In this document: positions 30,545 to 44,400 of the stretch, piece after piece | How the letters are laid out: each line of letters opens with the position of its first letter | How positions within the stretch are numbered: position 1 is the stretch's first letter | NCBI GenBank assembly: GCA_930367215.1 | Contig: OV884059.1 | Span: 155,618,511 to 155,682,510, forward strand | Direction: 5' to 3' | Length of the DNA stretch: 64,000 nucleotides | Source: Pollenia angustigena | Lineage: Eukaryota > Arthropoda > Insecta > Diptera > Polleniidae | The notes under the pieces: generated by a model | The model's input: only the letters and a program-made list of their open reading frames with translations | Database searches by the model: none | Told to the model about the DNA's origin: nothing | Made by a program: the position numbers and the translations under genes

Positions 30545-30975
30545 TGCTTAATGGCCAGGACTCTATGGCCCGGCTAGGACGCGGCGAGAACGCGTGTGCT
30601 ACTTGGTTTCGGTAGGGACCAGATAAGGACAGTGATATCGGTCACTGGGTGATAGGGATTCATGCGGGGAGAATGGGAATTGATTATAATGACTACTTAG
30701 GAGAAGGAGACGGTGTTTAATTTTCTCTGCCACTACCCCTGGAATATTAGGTTTACGCATTTTGGAAGTCCCGAATAACCATGTTAGGACGATATGTTTA
30801 GTGTTGGACTGAAATCGATCTCTCTGTTTTGCAGGGAGTCGGGTTGTCTGGGGAATAACCTGGTGGATACTGGCTGACTCTTGTCACTGGCTAGGGGTGT
30901 CACAAAGGGACCGCTATAAGGACCCAAGTGAACCGGCCGCGTGTCGGCTGCCCATTGAACCTAACCTAACCAAAC
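30545..30975 (+). repeat. GC-richer island ending in CCTAACC repeats, probable retroposon fragment
   Basis: About 430 bp is near 50% GC in otherwise strongly AT-rich DNA, with GGCCCGGCTAGGACGCGGCG at its start. It ends GAACCTAACCTAACC, a short-tandem tail like those at 3' ends of some non-LTR elements. No frame encodes a recognisable domain. Confidence 0.45.
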
Positions 30976-31301
30976 CTTGTAGTGCTACTAGACTCTTCTT
31001 TGTTTAAGTATTTAAACTATAATTTGAAACAGGAAAATTTTAATGCCAAAATTCTAAAGGTATGTTCAGACCTAACAAATATTTGACGAAATAATAAAAA
31101 AAAGTGACAAGTAAATTGATCAAACTTAAGCTTTATTTTTATTAATTGCTATTGATTTACTTAACTTTATTTGTAAGAAGATAATTGTATAAAATATTTT
31201 AAAAACTGTTAAATGATGTTTGATCTAGCCAAATGTTTGGAAAAAGCAAATATTTTTTTTTAAAAACTAGTGGTTACGTGTAGGACGTCAAATATTTACC
31301 C

Positions 31302-31411
31302 CCGTATTCATAAAAAATTAAATAAGTTTGAAATGTGTTTTAAGGCAAAAGTTTCATACAAATTTTTCTTAAAATGAATTTCAAACCCATTTTAATTTTT
31401 TATGAATACGG
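31302..31411. mobile_element. 110-bp foldback MITE
   Basis: CCGTATTCATAAAAAATTAA pairs with TTAATTTTTTATGAATACGG. AAGTTTGAAAT pairs with ATTTCAAACCC further in. Confidence 0.6.
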
Positions 31412-31744
31412 CAGTTAATATCTAGGTGTGATCAAAACTTTAGCTATAGTTCTGTAAATCCTATTACTTACATTGATAACAATTCCACAGTTTTTGAAAT
31501 GAGGTTAAGTTTATTAGGAAATGTTGGTGTAAAATATATCGGAGAAATTTTTTTCTTATAAATTCTCTAGACAAATATCTACCCTTAATACCGGTTATCT
31601 ACGAACAAATGCAATTTCCTACCTTTAACTATCACATTCATTGACAAGCCTTTTGTATTCAATAGGTTTGTTTTCGAAAAGCGATACTGTACTCGAAAAG
31701 TTAACGAGAGTAGTTGCAAGAGAATCAGCCTTGTTACAGTTCTC

Positions 31745-31849
31745 GGTCTCGTTAACGATTAAACCGTTTTTTTAATAGATTAAAGTTACACACAACCTTT
31801 GTTCTTTAATCTACTACAAAAAACGACTTAGATAGCCGTTTACGAGAAC
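31745..31849. mobile_element. hairpin MITE family B, copy 3
   Basis: The AGATTAAAGTTACACACAAC core is followed by TTCTTTAATCT, with flanking arms CTCGTTAACGATTAAACCG and CGTTTACGAGAAC. Confidence 0.6.
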
Positions 31850-32110
31850 AAGGAACTTTTTATATTCAACAGTTTTTATTTTTCGAATTCATTCTATGAG
31901 CTAAGTTTCTGTTATGTACATATGAAACTGAAAGAATAAATTCGAAAAATAAAAAATGTTGAATATAATAAAGTAAATTATGAAAAGAATTAATTCCCAG
32001 ATACTATTTGAGAACAAGAACCGAAATAAGGCTAAGTAACTGCATGTCCCACGATTTCGAACGAAAGTTTCGTTCGTTTAACTAACATTCAACTTTATAA
32101 CGGATCCCGA

Positions 32111-32208
32111 TCTCGTAAACGACTAAGCCCGGTTTTGAAAAAGATTAAAGTTACAAACAACCAGTATTCTTTAATCTACTACAAAAAACGTCTTAGTCGT
32201 TTACGAGA
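32111..32208. mobile_element. hairpin MITE family B, copy 4
   Basis: TCTCGTAAACGACTAAG and CTTAGTCGTTTACGAGA are exact inverted ends. The core is AGATTAAAGTTACAAACAAC, then TTCTTTAATCT. Confidence 0.7.
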
Positions 32209-32758
32209 ACCGTAATAAAAGACTTACCACCGCATACGATATCGAGCCATTCCATCTCTCGAGTTTTCATTCGATACGTCAGTGTCTATCGTTTGCAGAA
32301 AAATGCGACAATTTACCCGATATCGAATGCGGTGATTAAACCCGTGATTTAAAACATAACCCTTATTTTAAAATTTGTTTTTGTTTTAAATGTAAGTAAG
32401 GCAAACGAAGTTTTCGTTCGAAATCGTAGGACAGGCAGTTAATTTTCTCTTCTACTTGCACAAAACAGCGCAAACTCTTTCTTCGGGTTAATTGGGTAAA
32501 TTATCAAACAATCAGCTGTCGTTCTTTGCTTTTTGTTTATAAAATAATGTGAAAAATGGTGATGTGAAAAAAAAACAATTCGCATTGCACTAAATATTGT
32601 TGAAGGTGGTTTAATATTTTCGATGAATAAAATATTACCACAAGAATAAGGTTTTTAACAACTCAATTAGTTTTTTCATCTCTTAGTGTCCTTTCATATT
32701 TTTTAGGTTAGAAAAGCCATTTAAAGCAAGTTTAATGGTTTAATTATTCAGAAACTTA

Positions 32759-33166
32759 TGCCCAATTTTCAGGATAGAATTTAAGTCAATATTAAGTTAA
32801 TTTTCATAACAAACTTAAATCGTATTTAAAACCGATTGGTTTTTTGAGTTTAAGTTGAAAAGTCTTATTTAATTAAGATAAAAGTATGGTAGCACTACTA
32901 AATACAAAAAAAAATATAAAAAAGTGTATTTATTTACAAGGTGGTCTGAAAAAACACCTGACTGTTTATGCTTTGCCTGTTGTTGTTGTATTGTTGTGAT
33001 ATTGAGGCCACCTTGCTAAAATATTACTCTGGAATCTTAAGTTGAAATTAAGTGTACCACATCGGTGACTTAAGTTTCACTTAAGTTTTTAGTGAAGAAG
33101 AGAATTTTGTATTTAAAACGATTTTAAAAATAAATGTGTTTTAATATCAATCCTGAAAATTGGCCA
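32759..33166. mobile_element. Harbinger-type MITE family C relative, 408 bp
   Basis: TGCCCAATTTTCAGGAT and ATCCTGAAAATTGGCCA form the ends, flanked by TTA (32756-32758, 33167-33169). The last 113 bp recur nearly unchanged at 55825-55937. Confidence 0.65.
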
Positions 33167-33169
33167 TTA

Positions 33170-35363
33170 GTCTCTGTTCATACGGCTCTTGTCTTATTGG
33201 CATGATTGATACTATATAGGCGAGAGGGACGAAGGGAAAAGAAGCAAGTACACAGATGCATGTACTGTCTTTACGTTTTGCTTTTTCATTCGTTGTTTAA
33301 TTTAGTTTTTGGTTTCAATATCAAAAAAGGCACATGTCGTCAACATGACATGAATCATTTGAACGCCAATTCATGTTCAAAGAAGAAAAAGGAAGAATTT
33401 TGTCAATAAGACATGAGCCGTATGAACTCAGACTTATGAAAATATTATAAATAAGTTAATTTAAAATGCAGGAACTTTTTTCAGTTAAATCTTTCAATTG
33501 TTTTAAGTTGTGAAAATTTTAGAAATAAAGATTAATATGTCAATTATTGATAGCATCTAAGTTTAGGTATCATTGGCATCTGGCTGCCAGAAAAAAAACT
33601 TGGTTATGCAACTGAAATGAAACATTCTCAGTTACAATTTTTTTACTTTAATCTTAAATTTAGGTGCTGGAAAAGCAATTGAGGTCTGGTTACTGTCTTA
33701 AATTGACCCCCGAAGTTTGACATTATTCCCCTGATATGATTTTGTAATGAAATATATTAAGGCATATCACAGACTATTCATTTATTTAAAGAAATTAAAG
33801 TTGTTTAATTTTATTTTAATTTTAAAATACATTTTGCTCATTAAAATAAATATATTTTCTATTCAACGTTTTGTAATTATGGAATATTTTGCAAATTGCG
33901 AGATCTGTTCTCTTAGGAAAATTTGTGATATGCCTTATTAAATTTTGAATTTACTGCTTTCATTTATACAGTTGAAAGATATACAACTTTAACTTAAAAT
34001 TTATAAAATTAAAATGATAATTACAAAAAAATTAAAAGTTTTCTTAATAAAAATCTAAATTTTTTTATATACAAAGTAAGCGTTTATGTTTGTTTTATAT
34101 AAAATTTAGAAAACAATATTATCTATGAAATTATTTTAGGTTAACAAATTTGTTCAAAAGCAAATTTTTCGCTTCTTATAAAGAAGTAAAAATTCTATTA
34201 ACAGACCTGTCACAGAAATCCACTTTGATCGAAATTGGAAGTAATTTGCCACAGGACTGTATGATTTATATTTTTAAGGTAAAAAAAAAGCAACTTCATA
34301 AATATATCGTTTTTTTTTCCTAAAATAGTCATACATAAATATTGTTATAGACATTTTATATAGCAAAAATATTTATTTATTAAATTGAAGTTTTTCAAGT
34401 TTACTTTTTTTTATTTCAATTTTAATAAAAAAAAAAAAATATACAACAACAATAAGTTTTAAGCTTAGAAAAAGTTATTTTTGAAGTTGGGGTTTCTTTT
34501 CTTTTTTAGCTTTTAATAAATAATATCAATATAATACACATAGAGCTTAAATAGCATTAATTTTTTTTTTTTTTCAAGAAAATTTATTAATATTTAATAT
34601 AAAATTCTAATTCATAAATAAATATTTTATACAAAGAAATATTTTACATAAATTTTTTTATTTTTTTTTTTTTTATTAAATAACATGTAAAATGTGCGTA
34701 AAAGCATTTAAGTTAAAACTAAGTTTTTTATATTTCTATATTTTATTTCTTTTTAAATTAATTTAGTATAAAAAAATACAAAAAAATACAAAAAAAAAAA
34801 AACAAAAAAAAAATTATGAAATTAGTTTTCTTTCTTTTTTGGATTTTTCTTAAAAAAATATGTCATTATTAAAGTAAACTGGTTAATTTCTTTTTTTAAT
34901 TTACTTTTTTATCTAAAAATTTCTCGCTTTTAACCATTTTCACATAATTCACATTGAACATTTAGCTTTTTGTTTTATATGTATAATTTCTGTGTTTAAA
35001 TAATTCTCTTTTAAATTTTGTGCTTTTTTCTTCAGTTTGATACATTTTTTTTAATTATGTATCTGGTTTTAATTTTATACTAATTAATTAAATTTTGGAA
35101 TTTTTTTCTCAGAATATCTATTCAAAATTTTTACTTGAATTTCAAATTTATTAGCAAAACATCACATTTGTTGTTGTTTTTTGTTTGTTTTTTTTCCTAC
35201 AATTCATGGTTTTTTCGTTTTCATTTTTTAAATTTTTTTATATAATTTAATTCAGTTTTATCACTAATGCATTTATGTTTTAGATATTTATAATTATGTA
35301 TTTACTGTATTTATATATTTTTAAATATATATTTAAAGATATTTGATGATTAGACTTACATGA
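33170..35363. other. gene-free AT-rich DNA including the probable Graf 3' UTR
   Basis: Graf ends at 35364 on the minus strand, so the segment just left of it is its 3' UTR. Several AATAAA/ATTAAA candidates exist on the minus strand, for example in TTTATT near 34580 and 34670, but the true cleavage site cannot be chosen. Long A and T runs dominate. Confidence 0.4.
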
Positions 35364-35464
35364 CTAATGGTATGGTTTTAAGTGTTCGACATAGTTTTCT
35401 GGTATAAGTCCTGTTTTACCATTTAATGTGCCTTGCAACCAGCCAGGTTCATGGGAAAAGCCGA
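35364..35464 (-). CDS. Graf: Graf last exon: SH3 domain end and stop
   Basis: 101 bp. It encodes [20 protein letters not shown] and ends with HLKPYH and TAG at 35366-35364. The W, G and P residues are the conserved SH3 ligand-groove positions. Confidence 0.95.
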
Positions 35465-38400
35465 CTGAAATGTATGAAATTTCATTAATTTTAGAGGTAG
35501 CAACATAATAATCTAGGCCATAGTCTACACTTTGGTCTAAACAATAGTAAATTCTACTCTATAGTCTGCTATAATCAAGTCAAAAGTATACACTATAGTC
35601 AAGTCTTGTCTTAAGTTCAATTTGTAGTCTAATCATTAATCTACACTAAAGTCTACATCGTGGTGTATACTTCGCACCATTGTCTAGTCTATAGTTCACA
35701 CTATAGGCTATAATCCTCACTACAATAACGTCCATACTATAGTCTAGTTACTGCTAGCTCTCCCTGTTGTCTATTATATTATTGTATGTGAAAAAAATAT
35801 AAAAAAATTATTAATAAATTACCATTTGTTATAATCTGATTTGGTTCAAATGATAGTTCGCCTTCGCTTTCTCCCAAACAAGCATATAAAGTACGCACTC
35901 GCCTAAAATTCACACGCAAAAAGAGAAATCAAATTAAACAAATCTTACTCTCTCTACACTAACAACTCCCAACTTACGCTGTTCCCGCCTCCAAATCTCT
36001 TTTGATTTGCGTTACATCTCTATTACGATGTACCTTTTGCGGTGTCGCCCCATACTCGTTGGCTGAACTACCCGTACTGCCCACTATCATAGAAGGAGCA
36101 GCCGTTGCTGTAACCACATCATCCACCTGGGATCCCAACAGTGTGGACAGCGATGTAGCTTGTGAGGAATGTGGCACATAATCGATAGAACCGCGGGCAG
36201 ATAATAAACGGCTGGAAGTTAAACCACCTCCGCCCCCGACCCCGTTCGTTGATGACAGAGAATCACAAACACTTTCGTTGGAACTAGATGTTGAGGCGGC
36301 AGCACCCGAGGGATAATGTTTATTAGAGGCATATGGCAGATGATTGCTGCGCTGCAGCTGGACTGGTGGATGTTGTTGGGGACCACTGTTGGTACCATAC
36401 AAAGCTTCCTTGCGCATGGCCAATGTGGGTGGTGAGACATTATTAAGACTAATGCGATTTCCGGAGGTATTCGTACTGTATATGGACGTAGAGGCCGGTG
36501 TTGCAGTGGCCATGAGATAATCATGACGCAAATTAGTGGCATTTGCTGGTGTGGCATGATGAGCCGTTAAGCCACCATTTGTGTTGGCTGTTAAAATGCC
36601 ATAAACGGCTTCGTTGGCATTATTGCGACGCATGCTGATATCGCTCTGCGACATGGAATGCAAGTTCTTAACGCTGCCCATATTAACACTCATACCCAAA
36701 CTCTTGGGACCACTGCCACCGTTTGTAGCATGGGCAGCCAAAAGGCCACCACCATTGGTACCATTCGAGGTAATAACCCCGGAATTACCACCACTGCTTC
36801 CACCGCCACCACCACCACCACTCGTACCATAAATCATGCCATTAGGAATGTTTTGTAAACTCGAAGACATTGGAGAATCAGTGAAATTTGATTTGGTCAC
36901 TACCCGGTAGACTTGTTGTGGTGAATACATGGAATTGCGGCCAACTGAGCCACCACCACCACCTGCTGATAGGGATTTATTGGCTTGACTGGCACGAGGA
37001 ACACGCACTGGTGGACTGCTTGAATTTGACTGGATATGAGCGCCCACCGCGCTAGGATCATTTTTAAAGATGCGTTCATAGTTTTCGATAAGAATATTAA
37101 TAACAATATTGTTAAACTTAATATCCAATATGGCAGCTACAGTTTCCTCTTGAGGCCGCAAGAGAGTGGGCCCAAATACCACGCCCAAATTGAAGACAGA
37201 CATTTTGTTTTTCTCAAATTTACGAGAGACTCTGTAAAAAGAAAATGGAAATTTACACAGATCCCTTTATTGATGTAAAGAAAAATCCCACTTACTCGGT
37301 CAAATGTCTGATGACCATGTCAAGCATTTCGAAATTTGATTGAGGCAATCTATAAACCAATTTGTGTACCTCATGAACACGTTGATTTAGATTTTCTTGT
37401 TCTGAAAAGTAAGAAAAACAGAAACATTTACATCTGCAATCTTTTGCCTAAATCAATTATACTTACTAGCTGCCTCTATAAAACCACTGTGATATCGATA
37501 AGTCATTAAGGGTTCATTTAGATTACGCAAATATGTTTTAAGAGCACTGGCTATTGTATTGCTCTCCATGAGATCACGATATTGTTCATCGTTAAAAACA
37601 CTCTCAGCCTTTTTACGATCCATGCCCAAAGCTAAAAGTTTTGAAATTTTGGTGCCTACACCACTTTTACGATAAATGCCCTCATCTTCTAGACCTCGAT
37701 TTTCCAAAGTATCTATACATTTGCGTACAAAAGCAAAGCCGATTTCATCTAATTGATATTCCTCGCCTGCTTTAACTTTGCCGGGAGCTAAATAAGTCTA
37801 AAAAGGAAAAAAAACACAAAAATTATATTAACAAGTTAAACAAAAAAAAAAATTATAGATTTACCGGTTCAGTACCATCCATGGCGTTAATCCACGCTCT
37901 ACGATCCTCTTCACTTAGAGCCTGAAAGGTATACACTATGCCCGGCTTTTCTTTAAAAGTCAAATCGAAACAAAATCTCTTCTCGAACTCTGATGCGCGT
38001 CTTTGGCACGATACTAATGTTAATTTCTCCTCCTCTCGCTGTTCGGGTCTAGTGAAACTGTGATTCATTTGATTGAACTGGAGCATTGTAAACTCCTTTT
38101 TTTGCTTCCTGTAAGTGCAATAGTATTTTGTCCATGTTGCCTTAAAGGGTTCTAAAAGAGAAATTTTCAAAAGAGAACCTAAATTATGGGTGTTAATATC
38201 AGCTTTTAACACTCAGAAAATAAATAATAAAAATAAAATTTTTTTACGTGTATGTATTTACAAAAGTATTATTAGAGGTTATGAACAGGTGAAGATTTAT
38301 TTACAATGTCCTTAAAGTTTGTTGCCTGTATTCATAAAAATTTTTTATATTTTTTATAAAGTTTTTTTTCAAAACAAATTTTGTATGAAAATTTGACTTA

Positions 38401-41400
38401 ATAAACGTTTGTTAAATTTAATAATCGTTTGTTAATACTGGGGTGTATGTTTTGTGAGGATGGCAAGAATACAATTGTATGTACATACATACTAGTAGAT
38501 TGTATTGATAAATATTTAGACTTACTTTTTTCCATCAAAAATAGATAGCCACGTTTGGTGTACTTTTCTTCTGGCTTCTAGAATGAAAGAAAAGAGGGGA
38601 GATGATTAAGAAAATATTTAAAAATTGGGTGGGGTGTTTTCAGACATTTTAAAAGATTTGATGTATTAAGGCTGGGTTTTTGAGATCTCAGTTAAACTAG
38701 GTTAAGTTAATCTGAAAACAGACTTGTGCCGCCATTGCCAAGTTTGTATACAAAATTTTGACGCCTAAGTGTTTTAAAAATCTTAAGAGATTGTATTATG
38801 TGGTTCTATACCTAAAGTAAGGGGTTCTTAAGGAAATAAACCAGTTGAACTTATTTTTTTTTTAAATTTGTCTTATGACGAATTAATTATACAAAGTAAT
38901 AATTCTAAGATGGGTTTAAATTAAAACAATCGATGTTTAGATTTAAGAGTTTAATGACACTTTAGAAGCGATATAACTTTAAAGAATTCGAACGAAAGGA
39001 GAAAATATTGTTCAAAACACAAAAAAAAAAAAAAAAAAAAAACTTGAAATTTATTCAAAATTATCTAGTAAAAAAGCAGGGACAAATAAATAAATAAATA
39101 TATGACAACGTTGCAAACAAGTAACGATACCACCGCTCTTTTGCGTGAAAACTTTTTCTTGCCGAGTGATTTTTCAAAAAGGCGATCACGATTGGTTACC
39201 GAGATACTGTCATTTATAACATTATCCCCTGTTTTCAAAACTAACCAATAGCTTAAGGAAGGATTTTATCGGCCGTATAAAAAGTGTTCCATTATTATAA
39301 CCAGCGAAACCAGAAATATGGTCTAAAAAACACGTTTTATGCACATTAAATATGCAGTACAAACTGGAAAATATGCCCTGAAAAATTTTAAAAATATGGC
39401 CTAAAAATCAAAAATTACAAATTTGAAAACAAAATACATTTAACAATTAAATAACAAAATTAAAAAAAACCTAAAAATATTATCGCTTAAGCCCATATAA
39501 GGTTAAAATTCATATAAGAGATGTTTGCGCCGAATATTATCTAGATATTAACATCCATATGGGTTTTTGGCTTAAAGGTATTTTAGGCAAAATTTAAACA
39601 TTTAAAGGAAGTTAAAGATATTTAAGGGTGGGAGCTTTGGGCAAATGTGAAACGATTAGATAATAATTTAATTTGCAGTAAAATATTTTTGGGGCGAACT
39701 AGATGTCTTACTGACACAAAGAGGCTTATTTGGAAAAAGTTTTTATGGGGAATATGAGAAATTATAGACCGATTTTTACCATTCACACAAACCTCGTCCA
39801 TATTTGATTAAATTATCTGAAAAAATTGGAACTTGTACTTTGCGCACAAGGTTAACGTGGGCAGACAGCCAGACGGACGGATTGAAATAAGAGAGTGATT
39901 TTGAGTCGATCGGTATACACATCGCATAACATTTATCCTAAATGACAACCTGCTTTGTCTTACAATTTGAGAGTAAAAATTAAATGTAGATGGCGAAATT
40001 TAAGTAACAGAATTTGCAAAAAAAAATTTATTTTCTGCGAAAGCTCCAATAAGCATCTACAAAAATGTATCATGTATCAAAATATGCCTTAAAAAGGCAA
40101 AGTATGCGCTATAAACTTAAAATATGCTGCAAAAAACCTCGTTTAACTAAATTATGCAGCAAACGGTAAAATATGCAAAAATATGCACTAACAAATCGAT
40201 GACAAAATTCATGAAAGGCTCTAAAACGGATAAATATATTTGTAATATAAATATTTCTGTTTTTTATTTTTTTTTAAATTCAAAATTTTCTTGTTGATTG
40301 TATTCAATAATTATTCATAGTTATTGTTATTTCAATAACCACTGCACATTCGTATTAATTTCCTTAATCTTTAATAAGTGATGATCCCTATATATTAGTT
40401 AATTCTAAGTGAAAATAACTAAATATGTTCAAAAACAAAAAAAAAAAAAAAAAAAATAGTCCCTTGTAAATAAGTTAGTACTTTACAGAAAGGGAAAAAT
40501 CTCCGTTCAATTCCCTATATCTGCATATTTAGTACAACGCTGTGACACCGAATATATCAACCATATATTTTCTTTGTTCATCTTTTAAATTCGTTCTTCT
40601 TTTGAAAAAAAAAGCACTCAACATGTATGTATCATGTATATTAATATACATGTTAAGAGAGCAAGAGACATGTGTTTGGCTAGTTAGTTGTAAACGTTTA
40701 GGAAAGAAAAAGAAAACTTTTATAATGTTTAATTGCGTATTTGAGTTAAATAAAGGAAAGAGTGAAAAAAAGCAAATATCAAGTCAAAGGGCGAGATATT
40801 AAGATTACCTCGTTCTTTTTAAAATTGGCTTTTGGATGAGACGGAATTTTAAACGGTGAAATAAATTTTTTTGAACATAAAATTTAGTGGAAAATATTTC
40901 CTTTAAAGGGAGCCTAATACCTACATAATATATAAGGGTAAATACCTTATGAAATATACGGATTTGATTTTTTTTTTTACCATAAACCGATTGGCATACC
41001 AAATCAGGGTAAGAATCATAAAAGTTAATATGTAGAATTTATGGTGTAATATAAAATTATTCCCAGATCAGGCGAGGTGTTGGACACGTGTTTCGGAGCT
41101 TCGGCTAATATCTACCTGTTTCACATACTCTGGAACTCCAAACCATTTTTTTTTGGTATTTTCCCTAACACGTGACTTACAACACTTAAAATCTATTGGA
41201 CACCGATCGGCTAGCCTCTGTGAATAATTGCTCACCATTCGGCTATATAGAAAAAAAAGCGTCAAAAAAAAAAAAAAAAAAAATCTCCAAAATCGGAGTA
41301 CCATAAATAGTGGTTCTTTTTATTACCAAGTAAATCCAGTGTCTTACAACTCAGCTCAACCCGAAACCATTAAAATCAACAGGGAAATTCTAGTTTTTGA

Positions 41401-44400
41401 TCGGCGGCGAAGCACGCCGACTTTACTACCCTCTACATGAAGATTGTTTTTTTGTGTCATTCAACATTTTCAATATTGAAATCTTAAAGTAAAACTCTCA
41501 GCAAGTGCCCTTTTATATTTTAAAGTGCTTATCATAAAATTTCTCTATGCTAAAATCCTCTTTAATAACAAATACCCAAACAGAAAGTTATTACCCCACT
41601 AAGCCTATTAAAGATTTTCGTAACTCTAATATTAAATTAAACTTAGTCTCAATCCGTCCTAAAAACAAAACACTAATACAATAAGTATCCATACTAACAA
41701 CATAAAAAGGAAAAAAAAAACCCCCCCCCCCTAATCGTATCTTCCAATATTTAGTTTACAGCAACACTCGTAAAACTAACCATAGGCTTAATGCCTACTT
41801 TAAATTATAATTATACTGTTTCTCTAATCCACTACACTTGTATCTTTTGAATCATAAATTTTCCCGACTTTAATTTCCTATAAAAAAAAAAAAAAAAAAA
41901 AAAAAGAAAAAAAATTACTAAACTAAAACCCTACATTTTGTTTGTTACTAAAATTTCTAAATTGATATTAACCTATTGTACAATATAAATTGAGAGTATA
42001 ACACATTCTTGAGAAAATTCGAAAAGAAAATACCAGAAAAGAAAAAAAGAGAAAAAAAAACCCCACAATATCATCGATTCATCATCTTGCTGGAGGCCTT
42101 CATGCAGCGATGGAACCAAAAAAAAAATTGTAAGTTCTCATTTCTTGAAATTTTCTTAATTGTTATACAGATCAAGAATATTATTCTCTTAATTTTAAAA
42201 CTTCCCATTCTCAGGAGTATTTTTTTGTTTGTTTTTTTTTTCTTTTTCTTTTAAACATCTTGCATTGCACCGAATTAACATTTAGGAATACTGAAAGATT
42301 AAGACCAGAAAACAAAAGAGAAAAAAAAAAAAAAAGTAATAGATAATATATTATTGAGAATAATCAGAACTATGTAACTTGTAGCTTTTATCATAATTTA
42401 GTATCTACCTACGCATATACATTCTTTAGATATTAGTTTTTTTTTATTGCTCTTACACTCGAGGAATATAGTTAATATTCAATATTTTATGAGATATATA
42501 CATATGTAATTTTCTTTATATAATGAAGTGAATTGTGATTGGGTAATGAATGAAAAGAAAAAAAAAAAAAGGAAAATATATATTTTTTATTGTATTAATT
42601 AAAAATCAAATATGGCGTAACTTTTAATTTAAAACGTAGTGGTCGGATAAAAGGGTCTTGTGTATGGGGCATTTCTTTGACATAATAAAGGCCATCAGGA
42701 AATCATAGGTAGGGTAGGGTATTGGGGCCAAGAACCACCACATCACGGTTCTGGTAGGGTGGTAGGTGCGACGCGAAGGTTGAACAAGGGTTTCTATTGA
42801 TTTAAGGGCATTTTACTCGCACGTGATTTTTTTTTTTTGTGACTGTAAGGCTAATCTTGGGGCAAGAGTCCCGCCCATTTCTCACCAGACGAGCTAGCAA
42901 GCAGAGCACGTGCGTAACGCTTACCAAGAGTGCCTTGTGGGGATGTATGTCGTAAGACCATCCTAAGTACATATGTAGCTTCCAAATTGGGGCAAGCAAA
43001 AAACATGCATCACAATTAAATGGCGCCCAACGTGGGGCCCGACGACATTCTAGTTTTACTATGTATATCTTTTCCGAATATAACAACGGCTAATATATGT
43101 GGTTGTCTTTGGACCTTTAACATTTAACCTCTATTCATATTATCATATTAACTTTTAAGGGATATAATTTAAAATAATAAGTTCATTCTAGTGTTTGTCA
43201 TTGATTTGGTGTTGACCAAGAATGCAAGGACTGTAGGTTAAAGTAGGAAATATTGTATTAAGAATGTCAATTTCCTTTACAATCCACTTTTATCCTATGG
43301 ATAATTCATTCCTTTGTGTTTCCATGATTTATTAATTTAAATGTATCTTAGATTTTGGATCAATGTATGAGATGTTTTTTTTATTGAATACCAGATTTAT
43401 TTACCTAGGAAATACGATTGTGAAGCGGAATATGTAGCTCTTGTCGTCCAGGTTTTAAATAACTTTGTTATATTGTAAAATTATCTGATATACTGACCAA
43501 ATTGCAAATTCGAACTTCATTGCACACCTACCTACCTACGTGTATTTGTTTTTTCGCACAACCTTTTTTTTTAAGACCAACTATGTTTTAAGGCAAAATA
43601 TTATAAACGTGTTATTTATATTTTATTTTCTATTAAATTTTAAATTAAGCCTAAACTGAATTTTCTAAGAAAATGGCCAGTAACAACAATACTAATATAA
43701 CTTCGCAGGTAGAGAATTTTTGTCTGCCACAGTGTAGTATATGTAAGAAGGACTACGAGTTAGACGATATTATAGTTTCTACACCGTGTGATCATGTATT
43801 TCATAAGGTGTGTATAGTAGATGTATTGAAAGAGACATTAGGTTGTCCCATATGTGGCAAAGCTTGTAGACAAAACAAACTAAGGTCATATGATATTCTT
43901 TCTGAAAAGACGAATAATTCTTCAACAACAGCAGCTCCTCCACAGATGTTGGAGAACTCAGGTCGTGGAGCTATTCCAAAGGCTCCAGGACAAAACAGAA
44001 GTTCCCCTGGGCAAAATTTATTTGGTTGGGCAATGCCAGAGACTCATGGATTACCTGCGCATAACAATGGAAGAGCATTAGAAGAATTCTTAAATAGATC
44101 TCGGGATAAGGGAAATATAGACGATAATTTATTGCAAGGGCTAATAAACGATGCTGTTCAGAATCAGTTAGCAAACATGAATTTGAATGAGAATTCTTGT
44201 AACCGAAATAGTGTAGATAGTCGTAATGCAAATCGTAACAATAATCGCGTTCGTAGGAACGCTATGAATAGACCAAGTATAGGCCAGGGTAATAATCAAT
44301 CATTTAATTTAACGACTGATAAGGTATCTATGATTATCTCCAGTTGGCAACTTAAATTTAGTGGGCAAGAAGAGGGAGGATTGTCGGTTGACAATTTTAT

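Noticed and set aside
36614..36858. plus-strand ORFs opposite the Graf linker exon
   Set aside because: Antisense shadows of the glycine/serine-rich coding sequence.
40542..42254. several ORFs in the 5' LTR, repeated at 48839-50895 in the 3' LTR
   Set aside because: Exact duplicates owing to the LTR; low-complexity lysine/phenylalanine-rich translations of homopolymers.
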